Positions 1 to 5,655 are shown, counted from the stretch's first letter. The stretch: DNA of 6,078 nt from Galactobacter sp. (GCA_022712075.1 JALAHE010000204.1:1-6078); one strand, 5' to 3'. The notes: generated by a model not told the origin, from the letters alone. Numbers and translations: made by a program.

Positions 1-70
1 CCCCCCCCCCCGCCCCCCGGGCGCAGCCGCCCCCGCACCCCCCCCGCGGGGGCGCCCCTTGCCCCCCACC
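1..70. repeat. C-rich low-complexity tract (G-tracts on minus strand)
   Basis: This non-coding stretch holds C runs of 11 (1-11), 6 (13-18), 5 (30-34), 8 (38-45), 4 (55-58) and 6 (62-67). On the minus strand, which is the transcribed strand of the neighbouring DUF885 gene, these are six G-tracts with short spacers, the pattern expected of a G-quadruplex. Two overlapping perfect palindromes are present, CCCCCGCGGGGG at 41-52 and GGGGCGCCCC at 49-58, so alternative hairpins could form. It lies just beyond the DUF885 stop codon and might help end transcription, but there is no T-tract. It may equally be plain compositional drift or the edge of an assembly. Confidence 0.6.
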
Positions 71-102
71 GGGCCGCCGCCGCGTCGAAAGTGCTGGAGG
101 CG

Positions 103-1773
103 CTAGGCGCCCAGGAGGGCGCGGTGCAGCGAATCCAGGCCCATGGAACCCAGGCGCAGGGCGCGGGTGTGGAAGGCCTTCAGATCGAAGTCCGCCCCCT
201 CGCGGCGCTCCACCTCGTCGCGGATCTGTTCCCAGAGCCGCTGGCCGATCTTGTAGGACGGGGCCTGGCCCGGCCAGCCGAGGTAGCGCAGGAACTCGAA
301 GCGGATGCGGCCCTCCGACTCGAACATGTTTGCCTTGAGGAACTCCCAGCCCTTGTCGGCGTCCCACGTGCCGGAGCCCCAGCGCTCGGGGACCTCGAGC
401 TCGAGGTGCACGCCGATGTCGAAGACCACGCGCGCAGCGCGCAGGCGCTGGCCGTCAAGCATGCCGAGGCGGTCGCCCGGATCCGCGAGGTAGCCAAGCT
501 GCTCCATGAGGCGCTCGGCGTAGAGCGCCCAGCCCTCGCCGTGGCCCGAGACCCACACGGCCTGCGAGCGGTAGTCGTTGAGCTCGTCGTCGGCCAGGAG
601 TGCCGTGGCGCACTGGAGGTGATGGCCGGGCACGCCCTCGTGGTAGACCGTGCTGGTCTCCGCCCAGGTCTGGAACTCGGTCTCGCCCTCGGGGACGGAC
701 CACCACATGCGGCCGGGGCGCGAGAAGTCGGCGCTCGGCGGCGTGTAGTAGATGCCGCCCTCCTGCGTGGGCGCGATCATGCACTCGAGCCGGTCCATGG
801 GCGCCACGATGTCGAAGTGGCTCGCGCCGAGGTCCTTGAGGGCCGCGTCGGACTTGGCCTGCATCCACTCGCGCAGCGCCTCGGTTCCGTGCAGCACGCG
901 CTCCGGGTCCGAGTTCAGGATCTCGCGGGCCCGCTCGAGGCTGGCGCCCGGTTCGATCTCCTGCGCCACGGCCTCCTGCTCGGCGATGATCCGATCCAGC
1001 TCGGCCACGCCCCAGGCGTACGTCTCCTCGAGGTCGATCTCCGCGCCAAGGAACTCACGCGACATGAGCGAGTAGTACTCGCGGCCCACGGCGTCCTTGG
1101 TGGGGGCGTGCTTGCGCAGGTCATCGCTCAGGTACGCGGCGAGCTCGAGGTAGGCGACCTTGGCGGCGGCAACGATCGAGGCGAAGCCGACCGCAAATGT
1201 CCCGTCCTCGGCGGGGGCCTGCGCGAGCAGCTGGTCGAAGTAGCCGCCGTCCTCGGCGTAGGCGCGGCACTGCGAGGCGACCTCGTCCACCTGGCGCACG
1301 GCGGCGACCTTGCCGGCGGCGCGCGAGGCCTCGAGGGACTCGGTGAACTCGGCGAGGGCCTGCGGCAGGTGCGAGAGCCGCGCGGAGACGTGGCCCCAGT
1401 CCTCCGCGCTCTCCTGCGGCATGAGATCCAGGAGATTGCGCAGGAGCTGCGGGACGGACTCGAGGTTGTTCAGGGGCGTGACGCCGGTGTCGATGATCTC
1501 GACCTCGAGGCCGAGGCGCTCGCGCAGGACGTCGATCGTGACCTCGTCCACCGTGTCGGCGGCGGCGACGCCCTCCAGCGCCTCGAGCGTGCGCACCAGC
1601 AGCGCGCGGCGGGCGGCCGTGCCGGCGGGCGAGTGGTCGTCGTAGCCGTCCGGGGCGTCCGGGCGACCGAGGGCAGTGGCCAGCTCGGGGCTCAGGGCGA
1701 GGGAGGCGGTCAGGAAGTCGTTCGCGATGGCGTCGACGGCGGTGGGGGCGCGGTGCGCGGTGGTGTGGCTCAC
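103..1773 (-). CDS. DUF885 family protein, putative zinc metallopeptidase
   Basis: A 556-residue protein recognised as DUF885 by its conserved blocks. The central motif is HEGVPGHHLQ at residues 378-387, giving H378-E379-x4-H384-H385. It is followed by GHGEGWALYAERL at 410-422 with E413 and E420, an R-x-x-RVV-x-D-x-G-x-H block near 445-456, and PGQAPSYKIG at 501-510. These His/Glu residues are the expected metal ligands and catalytic acid of a zinc peptidase-like fold. The spacing is not the HExxH of thermolysin-type enzymes, and no substrate can be named from sequence. The length is normal for the family. There is no signal peptide, so a cytoplasmic location is likely, whereas some family members elsewhere are lipoproteins. 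The GTG start at 1773 was chosen because the protein then begins in the usual helical N-terminus and no other ATG or GTG lies close by. No Shine-Dalgarno is visible, and a TANNNT box sits 7 nt upstream, suggesting leaderless translation. It lies 55 nt downstream of the lipoprotein gene but probably has its own promoter. The family call is firm; peptidase activity is inference. Confidence 0.93.
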   Translation of the reverse strand: MSHTTAHRAPTAVDAIANDFLTASLALSPELATALGRPDAPDGYDDHSPAGTAARRALLVRTLEALEGVAAADTVDEVTIDVLRERLGLEVEIIDTGVTPLNNLESVPQLLRNLLDLMPQESAEDWGHVSARLSHLPQALAEFTESLEASRAAGKVAAVRQVDEVASQCRAYAEDGGYFDQLLAQAPAEDGTFAVGFASIVAAAKVAYLELAAYLSDDLRKHAPTKDAVGREYYSLMSREFLGAEIDLEETYAWGVAELDRIIAEQEAVAQEIEPGASLERAREILNSDPERVLHGTEALREWMQAKSDAALKDLGASHFDIVAPMDRLECMIAPTQEGGIYYTPPSADFSRPGRMWWSVPEGETEFQTWAETSTVYHEGVPGHHLQCATALLADDELNDYRSQAVWVSGHGEGWALYAERLMEQLGYLADPGDRLGMLDGQRLRAARVVFDIGVHLELEVPERWGSGTWDADKGWEFLKANMFESEGRIRFEFLRYLGWPGQAPSYKIGQRLWEQIRDEVERREGADFDLKAFHTRALRLGSMGLDSLHRALLGA

Positions 1774-1800
1774 GTCCGCCAGCCTATCGGCTGACGCCGA
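1774..1800 (-). promoter_or_regulatory. Putative leaderless promoter of DUF885 gene
   Basis: On the minus strand TAGGCT (1786-1781) fits the actinobacterial -10 consensus TANNNT. It ends 7 nt before the GTG start codon, so transcription would begin at or next to the first codon. No purine-rich ribosome binding site lies between them. No good -35 is visible. A small hairpin, TCGGC-4 nt-GCCGA at 1787-1800, abuts the -10 on its upstream side and could be an operator or a weak terminator of the lipoprotein transcript. Confidence 0.4.
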
Positions 1801-1802
1801 CG

Positions 1803-1832
1803 GTGCGGCGAGGCGCGGCGAGGTGCGGCTAG
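1803..1832. repeat. Three 10-bp direct repeats over the lipoprotein stop codon
   Basis: Plus-strand units are GTGCGGCGAG (1803-1812), GCGCGGCGAG (1813-1822) and GTGCGGCTAG (1823-1832). The second and third each differ from the first at one base. The third unit contains the lipoprotein stop codon (minus-strand TAG at 1829-1831). The array covers the region where the -35 of the DUF885 promoter should lie, and a 10-bp period puts the units on one face of the helix. A binding site is possible, but in GC-rich DNA this may be chance. Confidence 0.5.
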
Positions 1833-3418
1833 GTGGAGGGCCTGATCACGCGGATCGAGGTGCCGTCCCCCATGTACGGGTCGGCGCCGACCAGGGTGAG
1901 GACGTTGCCGGCGCAGCTGATGTTCTGGGAGGGCGAGGCGTCCGTGATCCAACCGAGCGCAGCGGCGGAGGACGGGAGCCAGAAGAGGACGGGAACGCCC
2001 CCGGCGTCGGTCTGCTGGAGCAACGCCGTGCCCCCGCGGCAGCTGGCGGAGGAGAGCGCAAGCCCGTAGTCGCTGCTCGCGCGCATGAGGGGGAGGAGGC
2101 GAGTACCGGAGCGATCGTCGGGGCGCAGGATCACCGCCTGACCGCGCTGGCGGAGCACCACCGTGTCGGCATCGGCGGAGAGCAACGTCAGTGACGTGAC
2201 CGGGAAGCCGCTGGCGTCAAAGGGAAGGCTGGCCTCCGGATCCTGGGATCCCTTGAGGCCGCGCATGATCTCGGCGCGGGAGACGCTCACGAGCGTCTCC
2301 GGCTTCTTGCCGGGCTCGAGCTTCTGCACGGAGGCGACGAGCGCGTTGCCGTCGTAGGCGTACTCCTCAGAGGTGCGGGGCTCGAAGTAGCGCTCGAAGA
2401 CCACTCCGCCCCCTGCGGCGTGGGGCTTGCCGGCACCCGAGACGAGCTTCTTGAGCCGGCCGCCTTTCAGTGGAGCGGAAAAGAGCGAGGTGGCGCCCCA
2501 GAAGTCCGTGACGTCGACGGAGGAGAAGTAGACGGAATCGCCCACGACGACGGCGGCATTCGGCGGCTCAAGCGAGGCATCGTCCTTGCCATCGGCGACG
2601 ACCGTCACCTTCTTCTCGCCCGGGGCCCAGCTGTTGATGCTCCAATCGCGGGCAGCCACGTCGGGATCCATCGAGGAACCGTCGTCCACCCAGTAGAGGC
2701 GCCCGCCAGAGGACCAGAGGGGCTGACTCCCGTAGTTGAAGGGATTGATGCTGATCTGGGGTCCGCCGTGCCAGCCGGAGGCGTCGACGTAGCCAGCGCG
2801 AGGGCGGGGCACCTCCGCGCCCTCATCGGCGGTGTAATACGCATCGGAGATGGCGATGGTCAACACCCTCTCCAGCGCGCCGTCGGCGTCCGCCGCGGAT
2901 GCCGGGATGAGGGAGAAACCCTCCGGCGCGCCCTCGATCCAGCTGTTCCATTGCTCGCTCACGTCCCGGCGCAGCTCCTCGGCCGGCACCTGCCTCGCCT
3001 GCGAGACGGACAGGACGTCGAGGCGAACGGGGGTGCCGTCGCCCCAGGTGAGCCCGGCGCTTGGTGTCCCCTCGGCCAGCGGGGCGCCGGTGCCGCGGCC
3101 CAGCTCGGCGTGCGCGCCGGAGCCCTCCAGGAGCGTGCCGGTGCCGTCGTCGTTGGGGGCCACGCCCACGATGGTGCTGCCGCCGTCTGCCATGTCGGCG
3201 TCGTCCCCGCGGCCGGCGCCCGTGGCCGCCGGCTCGGTCTGGGCGGTCTGGGCGGTCTGGGCCGTCGAGGACGCCGGGGCGGGGGAGGAGGCGCCGCCCG
3301 GGCCGCCCGGGGTGCAGGCGGCGAGCAGGGCCGCGGCGATCGCGAGCGCCGCGGCGGGGCGGAGAACGCGCGCGCTGCCGCGCCGAGCCGTTCGGCCTGC
3401 GCCCCGCACTGTGCCCAC
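1829..3418 (-). CDS. Secreted lipoprotein of unknown function, probable beta-propeller-like body
   Basis: A 529-residue protein with a classical lipoprotein signal: arginine-rich n-region (residues 5-20), hydrophobic core (21-33) and lipobox LAAC with the lipidated cysteine at C35. It should be anchored on the outer face of the cytoplasmic membrane. Residues 36-75 form a flexible Ala/Ser/Thr/Gln/Gly linker that includes three AQT units. The rest alternates short beta-strands and Gly/Asp turns: GGRLYWVDDG at 238-247, GDSVYFSS at 293-300, SLFSAPLKGGRLKKL at 311-325 and GGGVVFERY at 336-344. This resembles beta-propeller lipoproteins (TolB/WD40-like), but I recognise no named family. Only two further cysteines exist, C460 and C502, each opening a similar S-x-x-C-x-G strand and suited to a disulfide outside the membrane. 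GTG at 3418 is the start because it is preceded by an AGGGGG ribosome site and gives a complete signal peptide. It follows the carboxylase operon across a 96-nt gap with a hairpin. Lipoprotein call firm; fold is inference; function unknown. Confidence 0.85.
   Translation of the reverse strand: MGTVRGAGRTARRGSARVLRPAAALAIAAALLAACTPGGPGGASSPAPASSTAQTAQTAQTEPAATGAGRGDDADMADGGSTIVGVAPNDDGTGTLLEGSGAHAELGRGTGAPLAEGTPSAGLTWGDGTPVRLDVLSVSQARQVPAEELRRDVSEQWNSWIEGAPEGFSLIPASAADADGALERVLTIAISDAYYTADEGAEVPRPRAGYVDASGWHGGPQISINPFNYGSQPLWSSGGRLYWVDDGSSMDPDVAARDWSINSWAPGEKKVTVVADGKDDASLEPPNAAVVVGDSVYFSSVDVTDFWGATSLFSAPLKGGRLKKLVSGAGKPHAAGGGVVFERYFEPRTSEEYAYDGNALVASVQKLEPGKKPETLVSVSRAEIMRGLKGSQDPEASLPFDASGFPVTSLTLLSADADTVVLRQRGQAVILRPDDRSGTRLLPLMRASSDYGLALSSASCRGGTALLQQTDAGGVPVLFWLPSSAAALGWITDASPSQNISCAGNVLTLVGADPYMGDGTSIRVIRPST
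3236..3262. repeat. Three perfect 9-bp tandem repeats inside lipoprotein gene
   Basis: The unit GGTCTGGGC (plus strand) occurs three times head to tail at 3236-3244, 3245-3253 and 3254-3262. On the coding strand it encodes the AQT-AQT-AQT run at residues 53-61, in the linker just after the lipid-anchor cysteine. Because the unit is a multiple of three, copy number changes would only change linker length and would not break the frame. Confidence 0.9.
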
Positions 3419-3428
3419 GATGCCCCCT
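3419..3428 (-). promoter_or_regulatory. Ribosome binding site of the lipoprotein gene
   Basis: The minus strand reads AGGGGG (3428-3423), then 4 nt, then the GTG start at 3418-3416. It is the clearest Shine-Dalgarno-like sequence near this gene and is the main reason for accepting a GTG start. The spacing is slightly short. Confidence 0.6.
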
Positions 3429-3440
3429 GAATCGACGAGA

Positions 3441-3487
3441 AACGCCCCGGCTGCGGGCCCCTCGTGGGGCGGCGGTGCCGGGGCGTT
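3441..3487 (-). terminator. Nested stem-loop, probable terminator of accD-accE operon
   Basis: The 11-bp perfect inverted repeat AACGCCCCGGC (3441-3451) and GCCGGGGCGTT (3477-3487) encloses a 25-nt loop. The loop holds a second hairpin, GCCCC-TCGT-GGGGC, at 3457-3470. The structure lies 28 nt past the stop codon of the epsilon subunit. On the minus strand the outer stem ends in GTTTCTCG, a short U-run as seen in many high-GC terminators. The plus-strand side has only GTTC, so it most likely serves minus-strand transcription. It also lies in the leader region of the lipoprotein gene and could act as an attenuator there. Confidence 0.6.
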
Positions 3488-3514
3488 CAGCCTAGTGCAC
3501 GGGTGTGGTTTGGC

Positions 3515-3778
3515 TCACCTTCCGCGGGCGCGCCACGCGCCCGGGACGGCCATGAGGCGCGAGCGCAGGCGGGCGCTGCGGCGCAGCACGTCCGAGCGGG
3601 TCGCCTCCTTGGGCTCCTCGTCCTCGCGGGACGAGGCGGCCGCCGCCGCGACCAGCACGGCCGTGACCGCGGCGAGCTCCTCGGGGGTCGGTTCCCCGCG
3701 CACGACGCGCAGGAAGGGGGCGTCCTCGCCGGAGGACGCCTCGTCTGGTTCGGCCCACGGCCGGCGCGCGGCGCTCAC
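3515..3778 (-). CDS. accE: Acyl-CoA carboxylase epsilon subunit
   Basis: An 87-residue protein with the signature of the small epsilon subunits specific to actinobacterial acyl-CoA carboxylases. LRVVRGEPTPEELAAVTAVL at residues 23-42 is followed by an Ala-rich helix end, an acidic linker (51-59) and a basic C-terminus ending in AWRARGR. In characterised Streptomyces and mycobacterial enzymes this subunit binds and stimulates the alpha/beta complex. The start is GTG at 3778, which overlaps the beta-subunit stop codon (GTGA, 4 nt), so translation is coupled and the subunits should be made in step. The N-terminal 20 residues are variable and acidic, as is common. Homologues usually have a Trp early in the C-terminal segment that is not evident here, although the terminal AWR motif is kept. 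The very short length, the position next to the beta gene and the motif make the call secure. Symbol naming varies between genomes (accE, accE5, pccE). Confidence 0.9.
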   Translation of the reverse strand: MSAARRPWAEPDEASSGEDAPFLRVVRGEPTPEELAAVTAVLVAAAAASSREDEEPKEATRSDVLRRSARLRSRLMAVPGAWRARGR

Positions 3779-5376
3779 AGCGGGATGTTCCCGTGCTTCT
3801 TGGCGGGAAGCGAGGAGTGCTTATCCCGCAGGGCGCGCAGGCCCTTCACGATCTGCAGGCGGGTCTCGCTCGGCGCGATGACCGCGTCGAGGTAGCCGAG
3901 CTCGGCTGCCTGGTACGGGTTGAGCAGCTCGGCCTCGTAATCGGCAACAATCTGCGCGCGGCGGGCCTCGACATCGCCGCCCTCGGCCTCGACCGCTGCG
4001 AGATCGCGGCGGAAGAGGATGTTCACGGCGCCCTGGGCGCCCATAACGCCGATCTGGGCGGTGGGCCAAGCGAAGTTCAGATCGGCGCCGAGTTTCTTGG
4101 AGCCCATGACGATGTAGGCGCCGCCGAAGGCCTTGCGCGTGATGACCGTGAGCTTGGGGACGGTGGCCTCGGCGTAGGCGTAGAGCAGCTTGGCGCCGCG
4201 GCGGATGATGCCGAGGTCCTCCTGATCCTTGCCTGGCAGGAAGCCGGGGACGTCCACGAGCGTCAGGATCGGGATGTTGAAGGCGTCGCAGTGGCGCACA
4301 AAGCGGGCCGCCTTCTCGGAGGCGTTGATGTCGAGCGTGCCGGCGAACTGCATCGGCTGGTTGGCCACCACGCCCACCGTGGCGCCCTCGACGCGGCCGT
4401 AGCCGATGATGACGTTGGGGGCGTAGAGCGCCTGCACCTCAAAGAAGGCGCCGTCGTCCATGATGTGCTCGATCACGGTGCGCATGTCGTACGGCTGCGC
4501 GGCGGAGTCGGGGATGAGCGTGTCAAGCTCCTCGTCCTCGTCCGTGATGAAGAGCTCCTGGTCGGCGGGCTCCAGGGCGGGCTCGGCCAGGTTGTTGGAG
4601 GGCAGGTAGGAGAGCAGCTCGCGCACAAAGTCGAGCGCATCCTCCTCGTCGGGGGCCAGGTAGGTGGCCGTGCCGGTGTCCTGGTTGTGGTGGCGGGCGC
4701 CGCCGAGCGTCTCCATGTCCACGTCCTCGCCCGTGACGGTCTTGATGACGTCGGGGCCCGTGATGAACATGTGGGAAGTCTTGTCCACCATGACGATGTA
4801 GTCGGTCAGGGCGGGGGAGTAGGCGGCGCCGCCGGCGCAGGGGCCCATGATGACGGAGATCTGCGGGACCACGCCCGAGGCGTGGACGTTGCCGCGGAAG
4901 ATGTCGGCGAACATGGCGAGCGAGGCAACGCCCTCCTGGATGCGCGCGCCGCCGCCGTCGTTGATGCCCACCACGGGGCAGCCGTTGCGCAGGGCGAACT
5001 CCTGCACCTTGACGATCTTCTGGCCGTTGATCTCGGAGAGCGAGCCGCCGTAGACGGTGAAGTCCTGGGAGTAGACGGCCACGAGTCGGCCATCGATCGT
5101 GCCGTAGCCGGAGACCAGGCCGTCGCCCAGGGGCTTCTTCTTCTCCATGCCGAAGGCGTGGGTGCGGTGCACGCGCAGGGTGTCGAACTCCACGAAGGAC
5201 TCGGGATCCAGGAGCATCTCGATGCGCTCGCGGGCGGTGTGCTTGCCGCGCGCATGCTGCTTCTCGATGGCCGCCTGACCGCTGGGGGCCAGCCCGGCCT
5301 CGCGTCGGGCGCGGAAGTCGGCGAGCTTGCCGGCCGTGGTGGTCAGGTCGAACGGGGCGTCCTGGCTCTCGATCAT
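3775..5376 (-). CDS. accD: Acyl-CoA carboxylase beta subunit (carboxyltransferase)
   Basis: A 533-residue biotin-dependent carboxyltransferase of the actinobacterial AccD5/PccB type, full length for the family. It transfers CO2 from carboxybiotin on the alpha subunit to acetyl- or propionyl-CoA in the cytosol, giving malonyl- or methylmalonyl-CoA. Both crotonase-like halves are complete. The N-domain has VNDGGGAR-like INDGGGARIQEGV (138-150) and the oxyanion-hole motif GPCAGGAAY (178-186). The C-domain has DVPGFLPG (375-382), IIRRGAKLLYAY (390-401), RKAFGGAYIVMG (414-425) and AWPTAQIGVMGAQGAVNIL (436-454). The protein ends in KKHGNIPL, as typical PccB proteins do. The residue after GGAY is Ile422, the position reported to set acyl-chain preference in Streptomyces enzymes (Asp in PccB, Ile in AccB). 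This points to acetyl/broad rather than strict propionyl specificity; that reading is inference. The ATG start at 5376 is preceded by AGGAG at 5393-5389, with a long 12-nt spacing. The gene is followed by the coupled epsilon gene. The partner biotin carboxylase/BCCP gene is not in this window. Confidence 0.97.
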   Translation of the reverse strand: MIESQDAPFDLTTTAGKLADFRARREAGLAPSGQAAIEKQHARGKHTARERIEMLLDPESFVEFDTLRVHRTHAFGMEKKKPLGDGLVSGYGTIDGRLVAVYSQDFTVYGGSLSEINGQKIVKVQEFALRNGCPVVGINDGGGARIQEGVASLAMFADIFRGNVHASGVVPQISVIMGPCAGGAAYSPALTDYIVMVDKTSHMFITGPDVIKTVTGEDVDMETLGGARHHNQDTGTATYLAPDEEDALDFVRELLSYLPSNNLAEPALEPADQELFITDEDEELDTLIPDSAAQPYDMRTVIEHIMDDGAFFEVQALYAPNVIIGYGRVEGATVGVVANQPMQFAGTLDINASEKAARFVRHCDAFNIPILTLVDVPGFLPGKDQEDLGIIRRGAKLLYAYAEATVPKLTVITRKAFGGAYIVMGSKKLGADLNFAWPTAQIGVMGAQGAVNILFRRDLAAVEAEGGDVEARRAQIVADYEAELLNPYQAAELGYLDAVIAPSETRLQIVKGLRALRDKHSSLPAKKHGNIPL

Positions 5377-5388
5377 GACGAGGTGAGG

Positions 5389-5393
5389 CTCCT
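5389..5393 (-). promoter_or_regulatory. Ribosome binding site of accD, long spacing
   Basis: The minus strand carries AGGAG at 5393-5389, 12 nt before the ATG at 5376-5374. This is longer than the usual 5-9 nt. No alternative start codon lies at better spacing, and the protein N-terminus matches the family, so the ATG is kept. Confidence 0.5.
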
Positions 5394-5410
5394 GTGTTGA
5401 GGTGCTGGCG

Positions 5411-5426
5411 GCCGAGGGTTCTCGGC
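5411..5426 (-). promoter_or_regulatory. Stem-loop in accD 5' leader
   Basis: A perfect 6-bp stem, GCCGAG (5411-5416) with CTCGGC (5421-5426), closes a 4-nt loop (AACC in the minus-strand RNA). It lies 17 nt upstream of the accD ribosome binding site. It has no U-tract, so it is not a terminator. It could stabilise the leader or affect translation. No known riboswitch is recognised. Confidence 0.4.
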
Positions 5427-5472
5427 GCGGACGTCTTGGCGGAAAGGAACAACCGCAACGCCGCCGCTGGAC

Positions 5473-5478
5473 AGTCTA
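5473..5478 (-). promoter_or_regulatory. Candidate -10 element of accD-accE
   Basis: The minus strand reads TAGACT at 5478-5473, fitting TANNNT. It would place the transcript start near 5466 and give a leader of about 90 nt that includes the 5411-5426 hairpin. No convincing -35 lies 16-19 nt upstream. The call rests on the -10 match in the one region where the promoter must be, so it is weak. Confidence 0.25.
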
Positions 5479-5520
5479 GGCCCACCCCGCCGGGGCGCCT
5501 TTGGAGGAATCGCACAAAAA

Positions 5521-5585
5521 GCCGGCGCTGGCTCGTGGGGAGGCGCGCAGGCCGGCGCCCGCGCGCCCTGGCGCGGCGCCGCGCC
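5521..5585. repeat. GC-rich block of direct and inverted repeats in divergent spacer
   Basis: Direct copies of GCCGGCGC occur at 5521-5528 and 5551-5558, exactly 30 bp apart. An inverted repeat GGCGCGC (5542-5548) / GCGCGCC (5561-5567) has a 12-nt loop. It is followed by the perfect 16-bp palindrome GGCGCGGCGCCGCGCC at 5570-5585. The block separates the two divergent promoters. It may be protein binding sites or a structural insulator, or just a result of base composition. I see no gene in the 5377-5655 spacer. Confidence 0.45.
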
Positions 5586-5609
5586 GTCGTACGGGTCGAC
5601 AGCAAAACA

Positions 5610-5623
5610 TTACTCATGGGTAA
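5610..5623. promoter_or_regulatory. Operator-like palindrome upstream of SDR gene
   Basis: TTACTCATGGGTAA is a 14-bp near-perfect palindrome: TTAC and GTAA arms around CATG, with one mismatched symmetric pair. It stands out as an AT-rich island (5602-5627) in a spacer that is otherwise almost pure G+C. It overlaps or abuts the expected -35 of the dehydrogenase promoter, where a repressor would block polymerase. The TTAC-N6-GTAA layout is like operators of TetR-type regulators of acyl-CoA genes in actinobacteria. The regulator is not in the window. Confidence 0.5.
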
Positions 5624-5655
5624 CAATCCGGACGCGCGCCCGCTACGCTGGCCCC
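5621..5655 (+). promoter_or_regulatory. Putative leaderless promoter of SDR gene
   Basis: TACGCT at 5644-5649 fits the TANNNT -10 consensus. It ends 6 nt before the ATG at 5656, so the mRNA probably starts at the ATG. No Shine-Dalgarno sequence lies between them (GGCCCC only). TAACAA at 5621-5626, with a 17-nt spacer, is a weak -35 candidate and overlaps the right arm of the 5610-5623 palindrome. Confidence 0.5.

Noticed and set aside
91..1794. 567-codon open frame on the plus strand opposite the DUF885 gene
   Set aside because: It is the mirror of a confidently identified minus-strand gene. Its translation is low-complexity (Ala, Gly, Arg, Val, Glu-rich) with no domain signature, as high-GC third positions produce.
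1829..3418. Tat signal for the lipoprotein
   Set aside because: Arginine pairs are present (residues 12-13), but the S/T-R-R-x-F-L-K context is missing. A standard Sec lipoprotein signal explains the N-terminus.
2420..3430. 336-codon plus-strand frame, with another at 2850-3881, opposite the lipoprotein gene
   Set aside because: The minus-strand frame has a coherent ribosome site, signal peptide and lipobox. The plus-strand products are Gly/Arg/Ala low-complexity sequence.
3492..3758. 88-codon minus-strand frame overlapping the epsilon subunit
   Set aside because: Frame-shifted relative to accE, Arg/Gly-rich, with no motif; the 3515-3778 frame carries the epsilon signature and the coupled start.
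3793..5400. 535-codon open frame on the plus strand opposite accD
   Set aside because: Antisense shadow: the accD protein matches its family along its whole length, whereas the antisense product is rich in Val, Gly, Asp and His with no recognisable motif.
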